Shown in pieces: positions 1 to 7,059 of a stretch of 56,657 bases of DNA (the first letter of the stretch is position 1; each line of letters opens with the position of its first letter). Source of the DNA: DAOUET01 sp034430155. GTDB lineage: Bacteria; Chloroflexota; Anaerolineae; Anaerolineales; UBA4823. The DNA lies in contig DAOUET010000071.1 of NCBI GenBank assembly GCA_034430155.1, forward strand, positions 1 through 56,657, written 5' to 3'. The notes below the pieces were generated by a model that did not search any database, was not told where the DNA came from, and saw only the letters and a program-made list of their open reading frames with translations. The position numbers and the translations under genes were made by a program.

Positions 1-1202
1 TATTCCAAAATCTTAGTGATCACGCCCGCGCCCACCGTCAGGCCGCCTTCCCGGATGGCGAACTTGGAACCCTGCTCCAGGGCTACCGGCACGATCAACT
101 GCACTTCCAGATTGACGTTGTCTCCGGGCATCACCATCTCGACCCCTTCCGGCAGTTGAATGTTTCCGGTAACATCCATCGTGCGGATGTAGAACTGCGG
201 CCGGTACCCGCTGAAGAAGGCCTTATGCCGGCCGCCCTCTTCTTTCCTCAGCACGTACACTTCGCTCATAAAGTGGGTGTGGGGTGTGATGCTGCCCGGC
301 TTGGCTACCACCATGCCGCGCTCCACTTCATCCCGGTCTATGCCCCGCAGCAGCAGGCCCACGTTGTCCCCGGCCTGCCCCTGGTCCAGGGTCTTGTGGA
401 ACATCTCCACTCCGGTCACCACCGAACTCATGCTCTTCTCCTGCAGGCCGACGATATCCACCGTTTCGCCCACCTTGATCATGCCTCGCTCGATGCGCCC
501 GGTCACCACCGTGCCGCGCCCCTTGATCGAAAACACGTCTTCGATCGGCATCATGAAGGGCTTGTCCGTCTCTCTCACCGGCTCCGGTATGTACTCGTCC
601 ACCACCCGCAGCAACTCCTTGACGCTGGCGTAATCCGGATCGTCGGGATCCGTGCTGCTGCTCTCCAGCGCCTGCAGGGCACTGCCTTTCACGATCGGCG
701 TCTCATCCCCAGGAAATCCATATTCGTTGAGCAACTCCCGCAACTCTAACTCCACCAACTCCAGCAGTTCCGGGTCGTCCATCATGTCTACCTTGTTCAG
801 GTACACCACGATCGCCGGCACTTCTACCTGGCGGGCCAACAGCACGTGCTCGCGGGTCTGCGGCATCGGCCCGTCTGGCGCCGCCACCACCAGGATGGCC
901 CCATCTACCTGCGCCGCCCCGGTGATCATGTTCTTGATGTAGTCCCGATGCCCGGGCATGTCCACATGCGCATAGTGCCGCTTGGCCGTCTCGTATTCCA
1001 CGTGCGCTATGTTGATGGTGATGCCTCGCTCTTTCTCCTCCGGCGCATTGTCGATCGAGTCGAACGGCCGGTATTCCCCTTGCCCCAGCATCTGGCAGTA
1101 TTTGGTGATCGCAGCCGTGAGCGTGGTCTTGCCATGGTCGATATGCCCCATGGTCCCCACGTTCATGTGCGGTTTGGTCCGCTCAAATTTTCGCTTGGCC
1201 AT
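1..1202 (-). CDS. tuf: Elongation factor Tu (stop codon cut by window edge)
   Basis: EF-Tu is the GTPase that delivers aminoacyl-tRNA to the ribosome A site. Reading the minus strand from the ATG at 1202 gives 400 codons without interruption, ending GVITKILE at position 3; only the first two bases of the stop codon lie in the window. The G1 loop GHIDHGKTT, the switch II motif DMPGHRDY and the G4 motif NKVD are all visible, and the length is normal. The start has a good ribosome site (AAGGAGAAAGG region just upstream). It is the last gene of a transcription unit led by three tRNAs. No second tuf copy can be excluded from this window. The identification is essentially certain. Confidence 0.98.
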   Translation of the reverse strand, partial: MAKRKFERTKPHMNVGTMGHIDHGKTTLTAAITKYCQMLGQGEYRPFDSIDNAPEEKERGITINIAHVEYETAKRHYAHVDMPGHRDYIKNMITGAAQVDGAILVVAAPDGPMPQTREHVLLARQVEVPAIVVYLNKVDMMDDPELLELVELELRELLNEYGFPGDETPIVKGSALQALESSSTDPDDPDYASVKELLRVVDEYIPEPVRETDKPFMMPIEDVFSIKGRGTVVTGRIERGMIKVGETVDIVGLQEKSMSSVVTGVEMFHKTLDQGQAGDNVGLLLRGIDRDEVERGMVVAKPGSITPHTHFMSEVYVLRKEEGGRHKAFFSGYRPQFYIRTMDVTGNIQLPEGVEMVMPGDNVNLEVQLIVPVALEQGSKFAIREGGLTVGAGVITKILE

Positions 1203-1258
1203 AAGATCCTTTCTCCTTAAAAAATAAGAATAATTGAGTCACAAAATATAGCGACGAG

Positions 1259-1331
1259 AGCCCTCAATGGGATTTGAACCCATGACCCCGTTCTTACCAA
1301 GAACGTGCTCTACCGTCTGAGCTATGAGGGC
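1259..1331 (-). tRNA. thrT: tRNA-Thr (anticodon GGU)
   Basis: The minus strand folds as a 73-nt class I cloverleaf: acceptor GCCCTCA pairs with TGAGGGC, the D stem is GCTC/GAGC, the anticodon stem is CGTTC/GAACG around loop TTGGTAA (anticodon GGT), and the T arm is ATGGG-TTCAAAT-CCCAT. The discriminator is U and CCA is not encoded. It sits 57 nt upstream of tuf, as thrT does in the enterobacterial tRNA-tufB operon. Confidence 0.96.
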
Positions 1332-1384
1332 TGGCTCATAATGCCTACAATCTGACCTGCGTTTTTCCGGTCAGCCGTAAGTTT

Positions 1385-1470
1385 TGGTGGGCGGTGAAGG
1401 ATTCGAACCTCCGAAGGCATCTGCCAACTGATTTACAGTCAGTCCCCGTTGGCCACTTGGGTAACCGCCC
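1385..1470 (-). tRNA. tyrU: tRNA-Tyr (anticodon GUA)
   Basis: This is an 86-nt class II tRNA on the minus strand with a long variable arm. Acceptor GGGCGGT pairs with ACCGCCC, the anticodon stem is ACTGA/TCAGT, and the loop CTGTAAA gives anticodon GTA. Unlike the two flanking threonine tRNAs, this one encodes its 3' CCA. It is the second tRNA of the tuf operon. Confidence 0.96.
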
Positions 1471-1554
1471 ATTTTAAACCAAACAATTTCTCAGCCGTTG
1501 CTGGCTCGAGATCAAAGCCGGAAAAAAGGGCCTTGATCGCCAACCGTCAACGGA

Positions 1555-1627
1555 AGCCGACGATGGGAATCGAACCCATAACCTACCACTTACAAGGCGG
1601 TTGCTCTGCCGATTGAGCTACGTCGGC
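1555..1627 (-). tRNA. thrU: tRNA-Thr (anticodon UGU)
   Basis: This 73-nt cloverleaf on the minus strand has acceptor GCCGACG/CGTCGGC, D stem GCTC/GAGC, anticodon stem ACCGC/GTGGT with one G-U pair, loop CTTGTAA (anticodon TGT) and a T arm with TTCGATT. It is the first gene of the thrU-tyrU-thrT-tuf unit and lies about 29 nt downstream of the predicted transcription start. Confidence 0.96.
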
Positions 1628-1662
1628 GCGTTATAATACCTTCGTTCCCGAAAGCGAGAGGC

Positions 1663-1691
1663 ATTATACCAGAGGGGTTGTATTGCGGCAA
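1663..1691 (-). promoter_or_regulatory. Sigma-70 promoter of the tRNA-tuf operon
   Basis: On the minus strand a -35 box TTGCCG (1686-1691) is separated by exactly 17 nt from a perfect -10 box TATAAT (1663-1668). It points at tRNA-Thr(UGU), whose 5' end is 35 nt beyond the -10 box. This is the expected spacing and strength for a stable-RNA operon. Confidence 0.8.
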
Positions 1692-1813
1692 GGTTTCCGG
1701 CTTAGGCTTGTAGATGTTAAATGAAAGTGGGTAATTATCCGCTCTGAATGGTATCGCTTCGCATCGCTGGTTTTATTGGGAAGCCAGCGCAAACGAGAAC
1801 GGTGGGAAACGAA

Positions 1814-1845
1814 CTCCACGCCAGGATTTGATCCCAGGCGTGGAG
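1814..1845 (-). terminator. Hairpin downstream of the Gly-rich peptide gene
   Basis: A 9-bp perfect inverted repeat (CTCCACGCC 1814-1822 and GGCGTGGAG 1837-1845) with a 14-nt loop lies about 31 nt after the stop of the minus-strand peptide gene and before the tRNA promoter. There is no strong U tract, so it may terminate weakly or stabilise the transcript 3' end. Confidence 0.45.
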
Positions 1846-1875
1846 TATAGGGAGGTCCGGCTGCAGGCATATAGT

Positions 1876-2154
1876 TTACATCACCAGGTGTAGGCCGCCT
1901 CCGCCACCACCACCGGCTGCTGCCTGAGCAGCCTGGGCGATATAGAGTGCAACAATGATGACAGTGGCGAATAGATAGGCCAGCTTGCGCTTCAACATGG
2001 TCTTTACCTCCTTTCTCGGATATTGGATTGGGACGAATGACCGGGTTTCACGGGCTCTTCGGATCAGCCTCTCTCTTTCGGCTTCCTCTAGCAAGCTCTG
2101 ATAGTGCTGGTCAGCGAGTGTCTCTTTTATAAGTTGACTCATCAGGGTGTCCAT
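1876..2154 (-). CDS. Small membrane peptide with Gly-rich C-terminus; possible second internal start
   Basis: I do not recognise this gene. The 92-residue frame has a charged, helical N-terminal half (about residues 1-50, rich in Glu and Arg). It is followed by Met-Leu-Lys-Arg-Lys, a single hydrophobic segment (about residues 57-75), and a tail of seven consecutive glycines before LHLVM. The ATG at 2154 has a ribosome site (AAGGAAGGAG). The internal in-frame ATG at 1998 also has an almost perfect one (AAAGGAGGT), so a 40-residue peptide that looks like a secreted or membrane microprotein could be made separately. It is divergent from the sigma/anti-sigma/CHAT/subtilase cassette, with about 350 bp between starts. 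A link to that cassette is inference from position only. Confidence 0.6.
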   Translation of the reverse strand: MDTLMSQLIKETLADQHYQSLLEEAERERLIRRARETRSFVPIQYPRKEVKTMLKRKLAYLFATVIIVALYIAQAAQAAAGGGGGGGLHLVM

Positions 2155-2506
2155 GGCATGCTCCTTCCTTAATTCTTACCTCTCTAGGTTGAAAGGCTTA
2201 TGGCAGTTTCTCGTTCGCTCGTATCTACCCTAATAAACGTACATTAATATTTTTTTCCGGTATTCTGTGGTGAATGTTATTTAGCGTCATTTAAAAAAGT
2301 AGGTTTGATTGACAATCAGATCTACGCTCGAACATCAGATTTGATGGTCAAACTCAGCAAACCCCTTAAAACCTTTCCTGTGCTTGGCCCATTTAAAGCA
2401 GATTAAAGTTATAATTAATCACGTTGGCCGAGCAGAGGGGGTGCTTGTAACATCGCTTCTACATCGGAAAAGCAATTCCCTCCTTATCTTTATTAATATT
2501 ACTGGA

Positions 2507-3211
2507 ATGGATGCATCTCAGCTCGATCTGGATGATTTGTCTAAGCGCTGCCATCTCGAAAGTGTCCGTTACTTTCAGGGGAAGCTTCACGAACCAGGCT
2601 ACTGCTTCGAGCTTTTCCGGCGTGCGTTTGTCGCTCGAAACGCCGTTGCCTGGGAGTATCTCTACGTTGTCTACCAATCCCTGGTGTCTGGCTGGATAAA
2701 GAACAATCCCTCCTTTCCTGAAATAGGTGAGGAGGTCCAGTATTTTGTCAACCGCGCTTACGAGAAAATGTGGTCTTCCATTTCGGCTGAGAAATTCGCC
2801 CGCTTCCCGAACTTAGCCTCTCTGCTGCGTTATTTAAAGATGTGCGCCGTCAGCGTAGTTATTGATCACCAGCGCGCCAGGGCGCGACTGCAGCTGGCAG
2901 ACTTGGTTGAACCTCTGCCCAGCCAGGCCCAACTGGCCGATTTCAATCTGGAAAATCACACCTTCGACCAGATGCAGTCCGAGGCTTTATTGCAGCAGAT
3001 TAATGCCACGCTCAATAACAAGGAAGAACATTGTGTGATGTATGGCTGTTTCGTCTTAGGGCTAAAACCCAGAGAGATACAAGCCCAATTTCCGGGCGTG
3101 TTTATAGATATCAACCACCTCTACCGGGTAAAAGAAAACCTGTTGACCAGGTTACGGCGCAACCAGGAACTAATTGAGTATTTACGTGAATATGCAGGAG
3201 AAAATCCTTGA
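2507..3211 (+). CDS. ECF-like RNA polymerase sigma factor
   Basis: The product is predicted to redirect RNA polymerase to a small regulon. From the ATG at 2507 it has 234 residues. The segment with LFRRAFVARNAVAWEYLY and the Tyr/Trp-rich stretch after it resembles sigma region 2 of the divergent sigma factors found beside CHAT and zinc-finger genes in Chloroflexota. The C-terminal part (about 165-225) contains a LGLKPREIQ helix-turn-helix like region 4. The frame stays open upstream to a TTG at 2384, but that extension is hydrophobic and unlike sigma factors, so I prefer 2507; the ribosome site there is weak. The next gene is a ZAS-type anti-sigma factor 39 nt away. The family is fairly clear; the target promoters are unknown. 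Confidence 0.75.
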   Translation: MDASQLDLDDLSKRCHLESVRYFQGKLHEPGYCFELFRRAFVARNAVAWEYLYVVYQSLVSGWIKNNPSFPEIGEEVQYFVNRAYEKMWSSISAEKFARFPNLASLLRYLKMCAVSVVIDHQRARARLQLADLVEPLPSQAQLADFNLENHTFDQMQSEALLQQINATLNNKEEHCVMYGCFVLGLKPREIQAQFPGVFIDINHLYRVKENLLTRLRRNQELIEYLREYAGENP

Positions 3212-3250
3212 TCGTGCGTTTATTCTTTTGGAATAGGAGCTGAGGCCAAC

Positions 3251-3967
3251 ATGAACGCAAACGACCCACAGCCGAAGTTTAACGATGAAAAGCTGCTGGC
3301 TTATCTGGATGGGGAGGTAGAGTCAGAAATCGCCAGGCAGATCGAAGGCTCCTCCGCTGACCTCCGCAGAGCCAGAGAGTTAGCCAATCTGCAAAACAAG
3401 CTGGCTGCGCGGTTGTACCGGGTGGATTGCCCTGACAGCATCGAGCTGGGTGAATATCATATGGGGCTACTGGACCGTTCTCGTAGCCGCGTCGTGCAAC
3501 AGCATGTACGGGAGTGCCTTCACTGCGCCAGGGAGCTAGACCAAATAAGCCAATTTCTTGCTGTAGAGCAGCCGGAACCTGCTGGCGGCCCTCTCGAGCA
3601 TGTCAGGGTTCTGGTCGGCCGGCTCATTTCCCATCTGGACGAAGCAACCCGACCACCCAGTCTGGCTCCCGCCCTGGCTGTACGCGGAGGAGATAAGGAG
3701 GCTCTCGTTTTCGAAGCGGGCGAGGTACAGATCACTCTCGATTTGAGGGAGAGCGAGAAAGCCGGACAGAAATCCCTGTTGGGGTTGGTCACTGGGCTGG
3801 CCGCACAGGGCTTTAGCGTGGAATTGCTTTCCAACGGGAAACAAGTTGCCAGCGGAGAAGTGGATGAGTTGGGGAATTTTGTACTTCCCGGTTTTCCCCC
3901 CGGCGAATATTTGCTCCTGATCAGAGGTCCAGATCTTGAGATCCACCTGCCAAACCTCAACCTATAA
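3251..3967 (+). CDS. Soluble zinc-binding anti-sigma factor with C-terminal beta domain
   Basis: This 238-residue protein probably holds the preceding sigma factor inactive. It carries a His-x3-Cys-x2-Cys motif (H85, C89, C92), the signature of ZAS zinc-binding anti-sigma factors, in a helical N-terminal half. The C-terminal part (about 165-238) looks like a carboxypeptidase-regulatory-like beta sandwich, with an F-x-L-P-G-F-P-P-G-E-Y-L-L-L pattern. No membrane segment is visible, so it should act in the cytoplasm. It follows the sigma gene by 39 nt and precedes the CHAT gene by about 50 nt, consistent with one operon. The ligand or redox signal it senses is not evident. Confidence 0.75.
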   Translation: MNANDPQPKFNDEKLLAYLDGEVESEIARQIEGSSADLRRARELANLQNKLAARLYRVDCPDSIELGEYHMGLLDRSRSRVVQQHVRECLHCARELDQISQFLAVEQPEPAGGPLEHVRVLVGRLISHLDEATRPPSLAPALAVRGGDKEALVFEAGEVQITLDLRESEKAGQKSLLGLVTGLAAQGFSVELLSNGKQVASGEVDELGNFVLPGFPPGEYLLLIRGPDLEIHLPNLNL

Positions 3968-4020
3968 CCAGGACTTTGAGCGCTTTACTGCAGTTTATTC
4001 CAGTAAAGCGCTTATTTCCG

Positions 4021-6906
4021 ATGAATGTTGAAGGTTTAATCACCAGCCTTTTGGCGCAGGAGGAGGCTAAGAACCAGGGGCAAGCTTTGCAGCGCGCATA
4101 TTTAAAACTCATTCCCGTGGAGGTGGAAGAACTGGCGGAGGGACTTTTGGAGAAGGTCATCTCCCTGCAATGGTCGGACACCCAAAAAGCCCTGCAGACC
4201 GCGGATTTGATTCTGCTACTGGCGGAAATCTCCGGCGAGCAACGCCACCGTGCGCTAGGGTTACGTGCCCGAGCGCAGACCCTGGCGATTGGCCTGGGTG
4301 AATACAAAGCCTCCCTTCCGCTTTACGAGGAAGCGCTCGCCATCTATCGGGAATCCGGTGACCTTGTTGGTCAGGCAACCTTGGAGGTGACACGCATCTG
4401 GGCGCTGGCGTCCCTGGGCCGTTACGAAGAGGCGATCAAGACCGGCGAGTGGGCTGGGCTGGTTCTGGAAAGCCATGCCCAATGGCGTACCCTGGCGACA
4501 TTGCACAACAATCTCGCCAGTGTGTTTAATCGCGCCGGGGATTTCCGCCAGGCCCTGGAGCGACATAACCTGGCTCGCCAGGCATATCTCCGGTTAGAGG
4601 CTGAAGGCCAGCGTTTTCTGGCCAACACTGAACTCAACCGCGCCTATGTGCTTTACGAGATGGGGGAGCTGGAGGCTTCTCTGGAGGCCAGCCAGGTGGC
4701 ATTGGACTTGTCGGATCGTTTCGCTTTATCTAACGTCGTTGCCATGGCCCAACACAACTTAGGCCTGACGTATTTTCGCCTCGGCCAACCCAACCGGGCT
4801 TTGCGTTATTTTGAGTTGGCCCAGGAGGGCTACCTTGGGGGCCAACAAAGGCACAACGCGGCCATGTGTGAGCTTTCTAGCACGGAATGTTTGCTGGAAC
4901 TGGGGCGCTATCAGGAGGTTCTGGAAAAAAGCCGGCAGGTATTAGTTGTTTTTTCTGAGCTGGAGATGAAATTAGAAGCCGCCGAGACGATTTACATCCG
5001 GGCTCAGGTGTACATAAAAACGAAGCAATACCCTCAGGCAATCGCCTCCCTGTCCGAGGCTAGAAAGTTATTTGAGGAGCAGGGGAACCGCTTCTGGATA
5101 GCTTTGGCCGATCTGGATATGGCGGTTCTCTGGTATCTCCAAAGGGAGTTTGAGAAGAGCCAGGCGACCGCCGAAGCGTTAATTTTAGCCTTTGAACAGC
5201 TGGGAAACCTGGTAGAAAAAGCCCAAGCGCACTTGCTGGCCGCCAGGGCAGCGACTGCTCTGGGAAACCAAGACCAGGCTTTAGAGCACATCGTCTTGGC
5301 CTTAGAGGTGGCGCAGACCAATGATCTGCCCCTGCTGGGGTACCAGGCTCACTTGCTGCTTGGAAAGTCAGCCCACGCCAGGGGTGAGGTCCGGAACGCC
5401 CTGGATGAATTTCACAGCGCCATCCTGGCTCTGGAGCGTCTGCGAGGCAACGTAATGGTTGAACACCAGGCTAGTTTCCTGGAAGGTAAGGAGGCAGCTT
5501 ATCAGGAGGCGGTCGAAATGTGTCTGGAGAAGGGCTTGGTCGAGCAAGCCTTTCGCTACGCCGAGAGAGCAAAATCCCGCGCTTTGTTGGACATCCTGGC
5601 TTACCGGGTTGATTTAAGTTTACGAGCGCATTCCGAAAGAGATGAACCACTCGTGGCTGAGTTGCTGGCGTTGCGCCAAGCGCGGGAACAGCTGTTACGT
5701 TCTGCCCGTCGGGTTGGCCACGAAAAAACCGGCTTCGATCCAGTGAATAACTTACAACTCCAACAGGATGTTCAGAGAATCGAAGGAAAGATCACCTCGC
5801 TCTGGCACAGGCTGTTGGTGCGTAATGCGGATTACATGCAGGAGGCTTCGATGTGGCAAGTCCCTGTTGATCTGGAACTGCCGGTATTGCCGGTGGGAAC
5901 TCTGCTTTTAGAATATTTTGAAGGGACCGATGGGCTGATCCTTTTCCTGCTTTCCGGGAACCAGACACAGGGAACCACCGCAGTGAAAGCGATTCGTCTA
6001 CCTGGGAAAATCGAGCAACAAAAGGATCTCTACCAGCGCTTGCTTGTTAACCTGCACGCTGCCCCTTTTACGCCTACCCAGCGCATCCACGTCCTGACAG
6101 CCCAGGCGCAGGCCGTTTTGAAACGGCTATATGATCACCTGCTGGAGCCAGTCGGCGCTGAGCTGCTCCATTATGACCACCTGGTCATCGTTCCTCACGG
6201 ATTGCTGCATTATTTACCATTCCACGCTTTCTACGATGGACGTTCTTTTCTGGCCGAATCCCACCAGGTCAGCTACTTACCGGGAGCCAGTTTTATCCAC
6301 TACACCACTTTTGGCGAGCGAGCCGCTGGTGATGTGGTGGCGGTGGGCCATTCTCATCAAGGTGAATTGCCATACGCCATTTTGGAAGCCAATATGGTCG
6401 CTGAGCAGGGTGGGGGCCGCACCCTGCTTGAGGGGGCTGCGACGCGGGCTGCAATTCAAGAACTTGCCTCCACTACGCGCCTGCTGCATTTTGCCTGCCA
6501 TGGCGATTTCCACCCTGACAACCCACTTTTCAGCGGCCTGGACCTGGCCGATGGCCAGTTGACTACCCTGGATATTTTCAACCTGCAACTGGTCGCCTCG
6601 TTGGTCACACTTAGTGCCTGTGAGACTGGGCGCAGCTTGATCAGCGGCGGCGACGAGCTGCTGGGTCTGATGCGAGCCTTCCTGGCTGCCGGGGCGGCCT
6701 CCCTGCTGCTTAGCCACTGGCTGGTGGAAGATCGCTCTACGTCGCAATTCATGCAGGCTTTTTACCGGGGATTATTTCAGGGAGAAACTAAGGGAGCGGC
6801 TTTACGCGCCGCCCAGCTCAGTTTGTTGAAAGGCGAAGATCCACGCTACGCCCACCCATATTTCTGGGCGCCTTTTTCCTTGATTGGAGATGCCGGGCGC
6901 TTGTGA
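4021..6906 (+). CDS. TPR-CHAT caspase-like protease
   Basis: This is a large cytoplasmic protein (961 residues from the ATG at 4021; a TTG at 3976 is an alternative start). The first roughly 520 residues are tandem tetratricopeptide repeats, with recurring patterns such as A-L-x-x-x-G and Y-x-x-A-L. A linker follows, then a C-terminal CHAT domain (about 640-961). The CHAT catalytic dyad is intact: His827 in HFACHG and Cys867 in LSACETG. CHAT proteins are clan CD cysteine peptidases related to caspases and separase, known from gasdermin activation and the type III-E CRISPR-associated protease. The TPR half probably binds the trigger or the substrate. It lies third in the cassette, between the anti-sigma factor and a subtilase. 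Confidence 0.88.
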   Translation: MNVEGLITSLLAQEEAKNQGQALQRAYLKLIPVEVEELAEGLLEKVISLQWSDTQKALQTADLILLLAEISGEQRHRALGLRARAQTLAIGLGEYKASLPLYEEALAIYRESGDLVGQATLEVTRIWALASLGRYEEAIKTGEWAGLVLESHAQWRTLATLHNNLASVFNRAGDFRQALERHNLARQAYLRLEAEGQRFLANTELNRAYVLYEMGELEASLEASQVALDLSDRFALSNVVAMAQHNLGLTYFRLGQPNRALRYFELAQEGYLGGQQRHNAAMCELSSTECLLELGRYQEVLEKSRQVLVVFSELEMKLEAAETIYIRAQVYIKTKQYPQAIASLSEARKLFEEQGNRFWIALADLDMAVLWYLQREFEKSQATAEALILAFEQLGNLVEKAQAHLLAARAATALGNQDQALEHIVLALEVAQTNDLPLLGYQAHLLLGKSAHARGEVRNALDEFHSAILALERLRGNVMVEHQASFLEGKEAAYQEAVEMCLEKGLVEQAFRYAERAKSRALLDILAYRVDLSLRAHSERDEPLVAELLALRQAREQLLRSARRVGHEKTGFDPVNNLQLQQDVQRIEGKITSLWHRLLVRNADYMQEASMWQVPVDLELPVLPVGTLLLEYFEGTDGLILFLLSGNQTQGTTAVKAIRLPGKIEQQKDLYQRLLVNLHAAPFTPTQRIHVLTAQAQAVLKRLYDHLLEPVGAELLHYDHLVIVPHGLLHYLPFHAFYDGRSFLAESHQVSYLPGASFIHYTTFGERAAGDVVAVGHSHQGELPYAILEANMVAEQGGGRTLLEGAATRAAIQELASTTRLLHFACHGDFHPDNPLFSGLDLADGQLTTLDIFNLQLVASLVTLSACETGRSLISGGDELLGLMRAFLAAGAASLLLSHWLVEDRSTSQFMQAFYRGLFQGETKGAALRAAQLSLLKGEDPRYAHPYFWAPFSLIGDAGRL

Positions 6907-7059
6907 ACGCCGGAGTTTCTCAACTTCCTACGTTTATAGGATATACCCCTTGGTCATCCATTGATAGGTGCTCTCACCTCGTGAGACAAGCAAAACTGTC
7001 GTTTGAATCGAATACTTGACAACCTACCAAAGGACTATTCGACTACAAAGGAGGAGAAA

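Noticed and set aside
156..1227. Several plus-strand open frames at the left end
   Set aside because: They lie antisense to the uninterrupted EF-Tu gene, have no family resemblance, and arise from its codon bias.
1664..1870. 68-codon minus-strand frame
   Set aside because: It overlaps the tRNA-tuf promoter and the hairpin after the peptide gene, and has no ribosome site or recognisable sequence.
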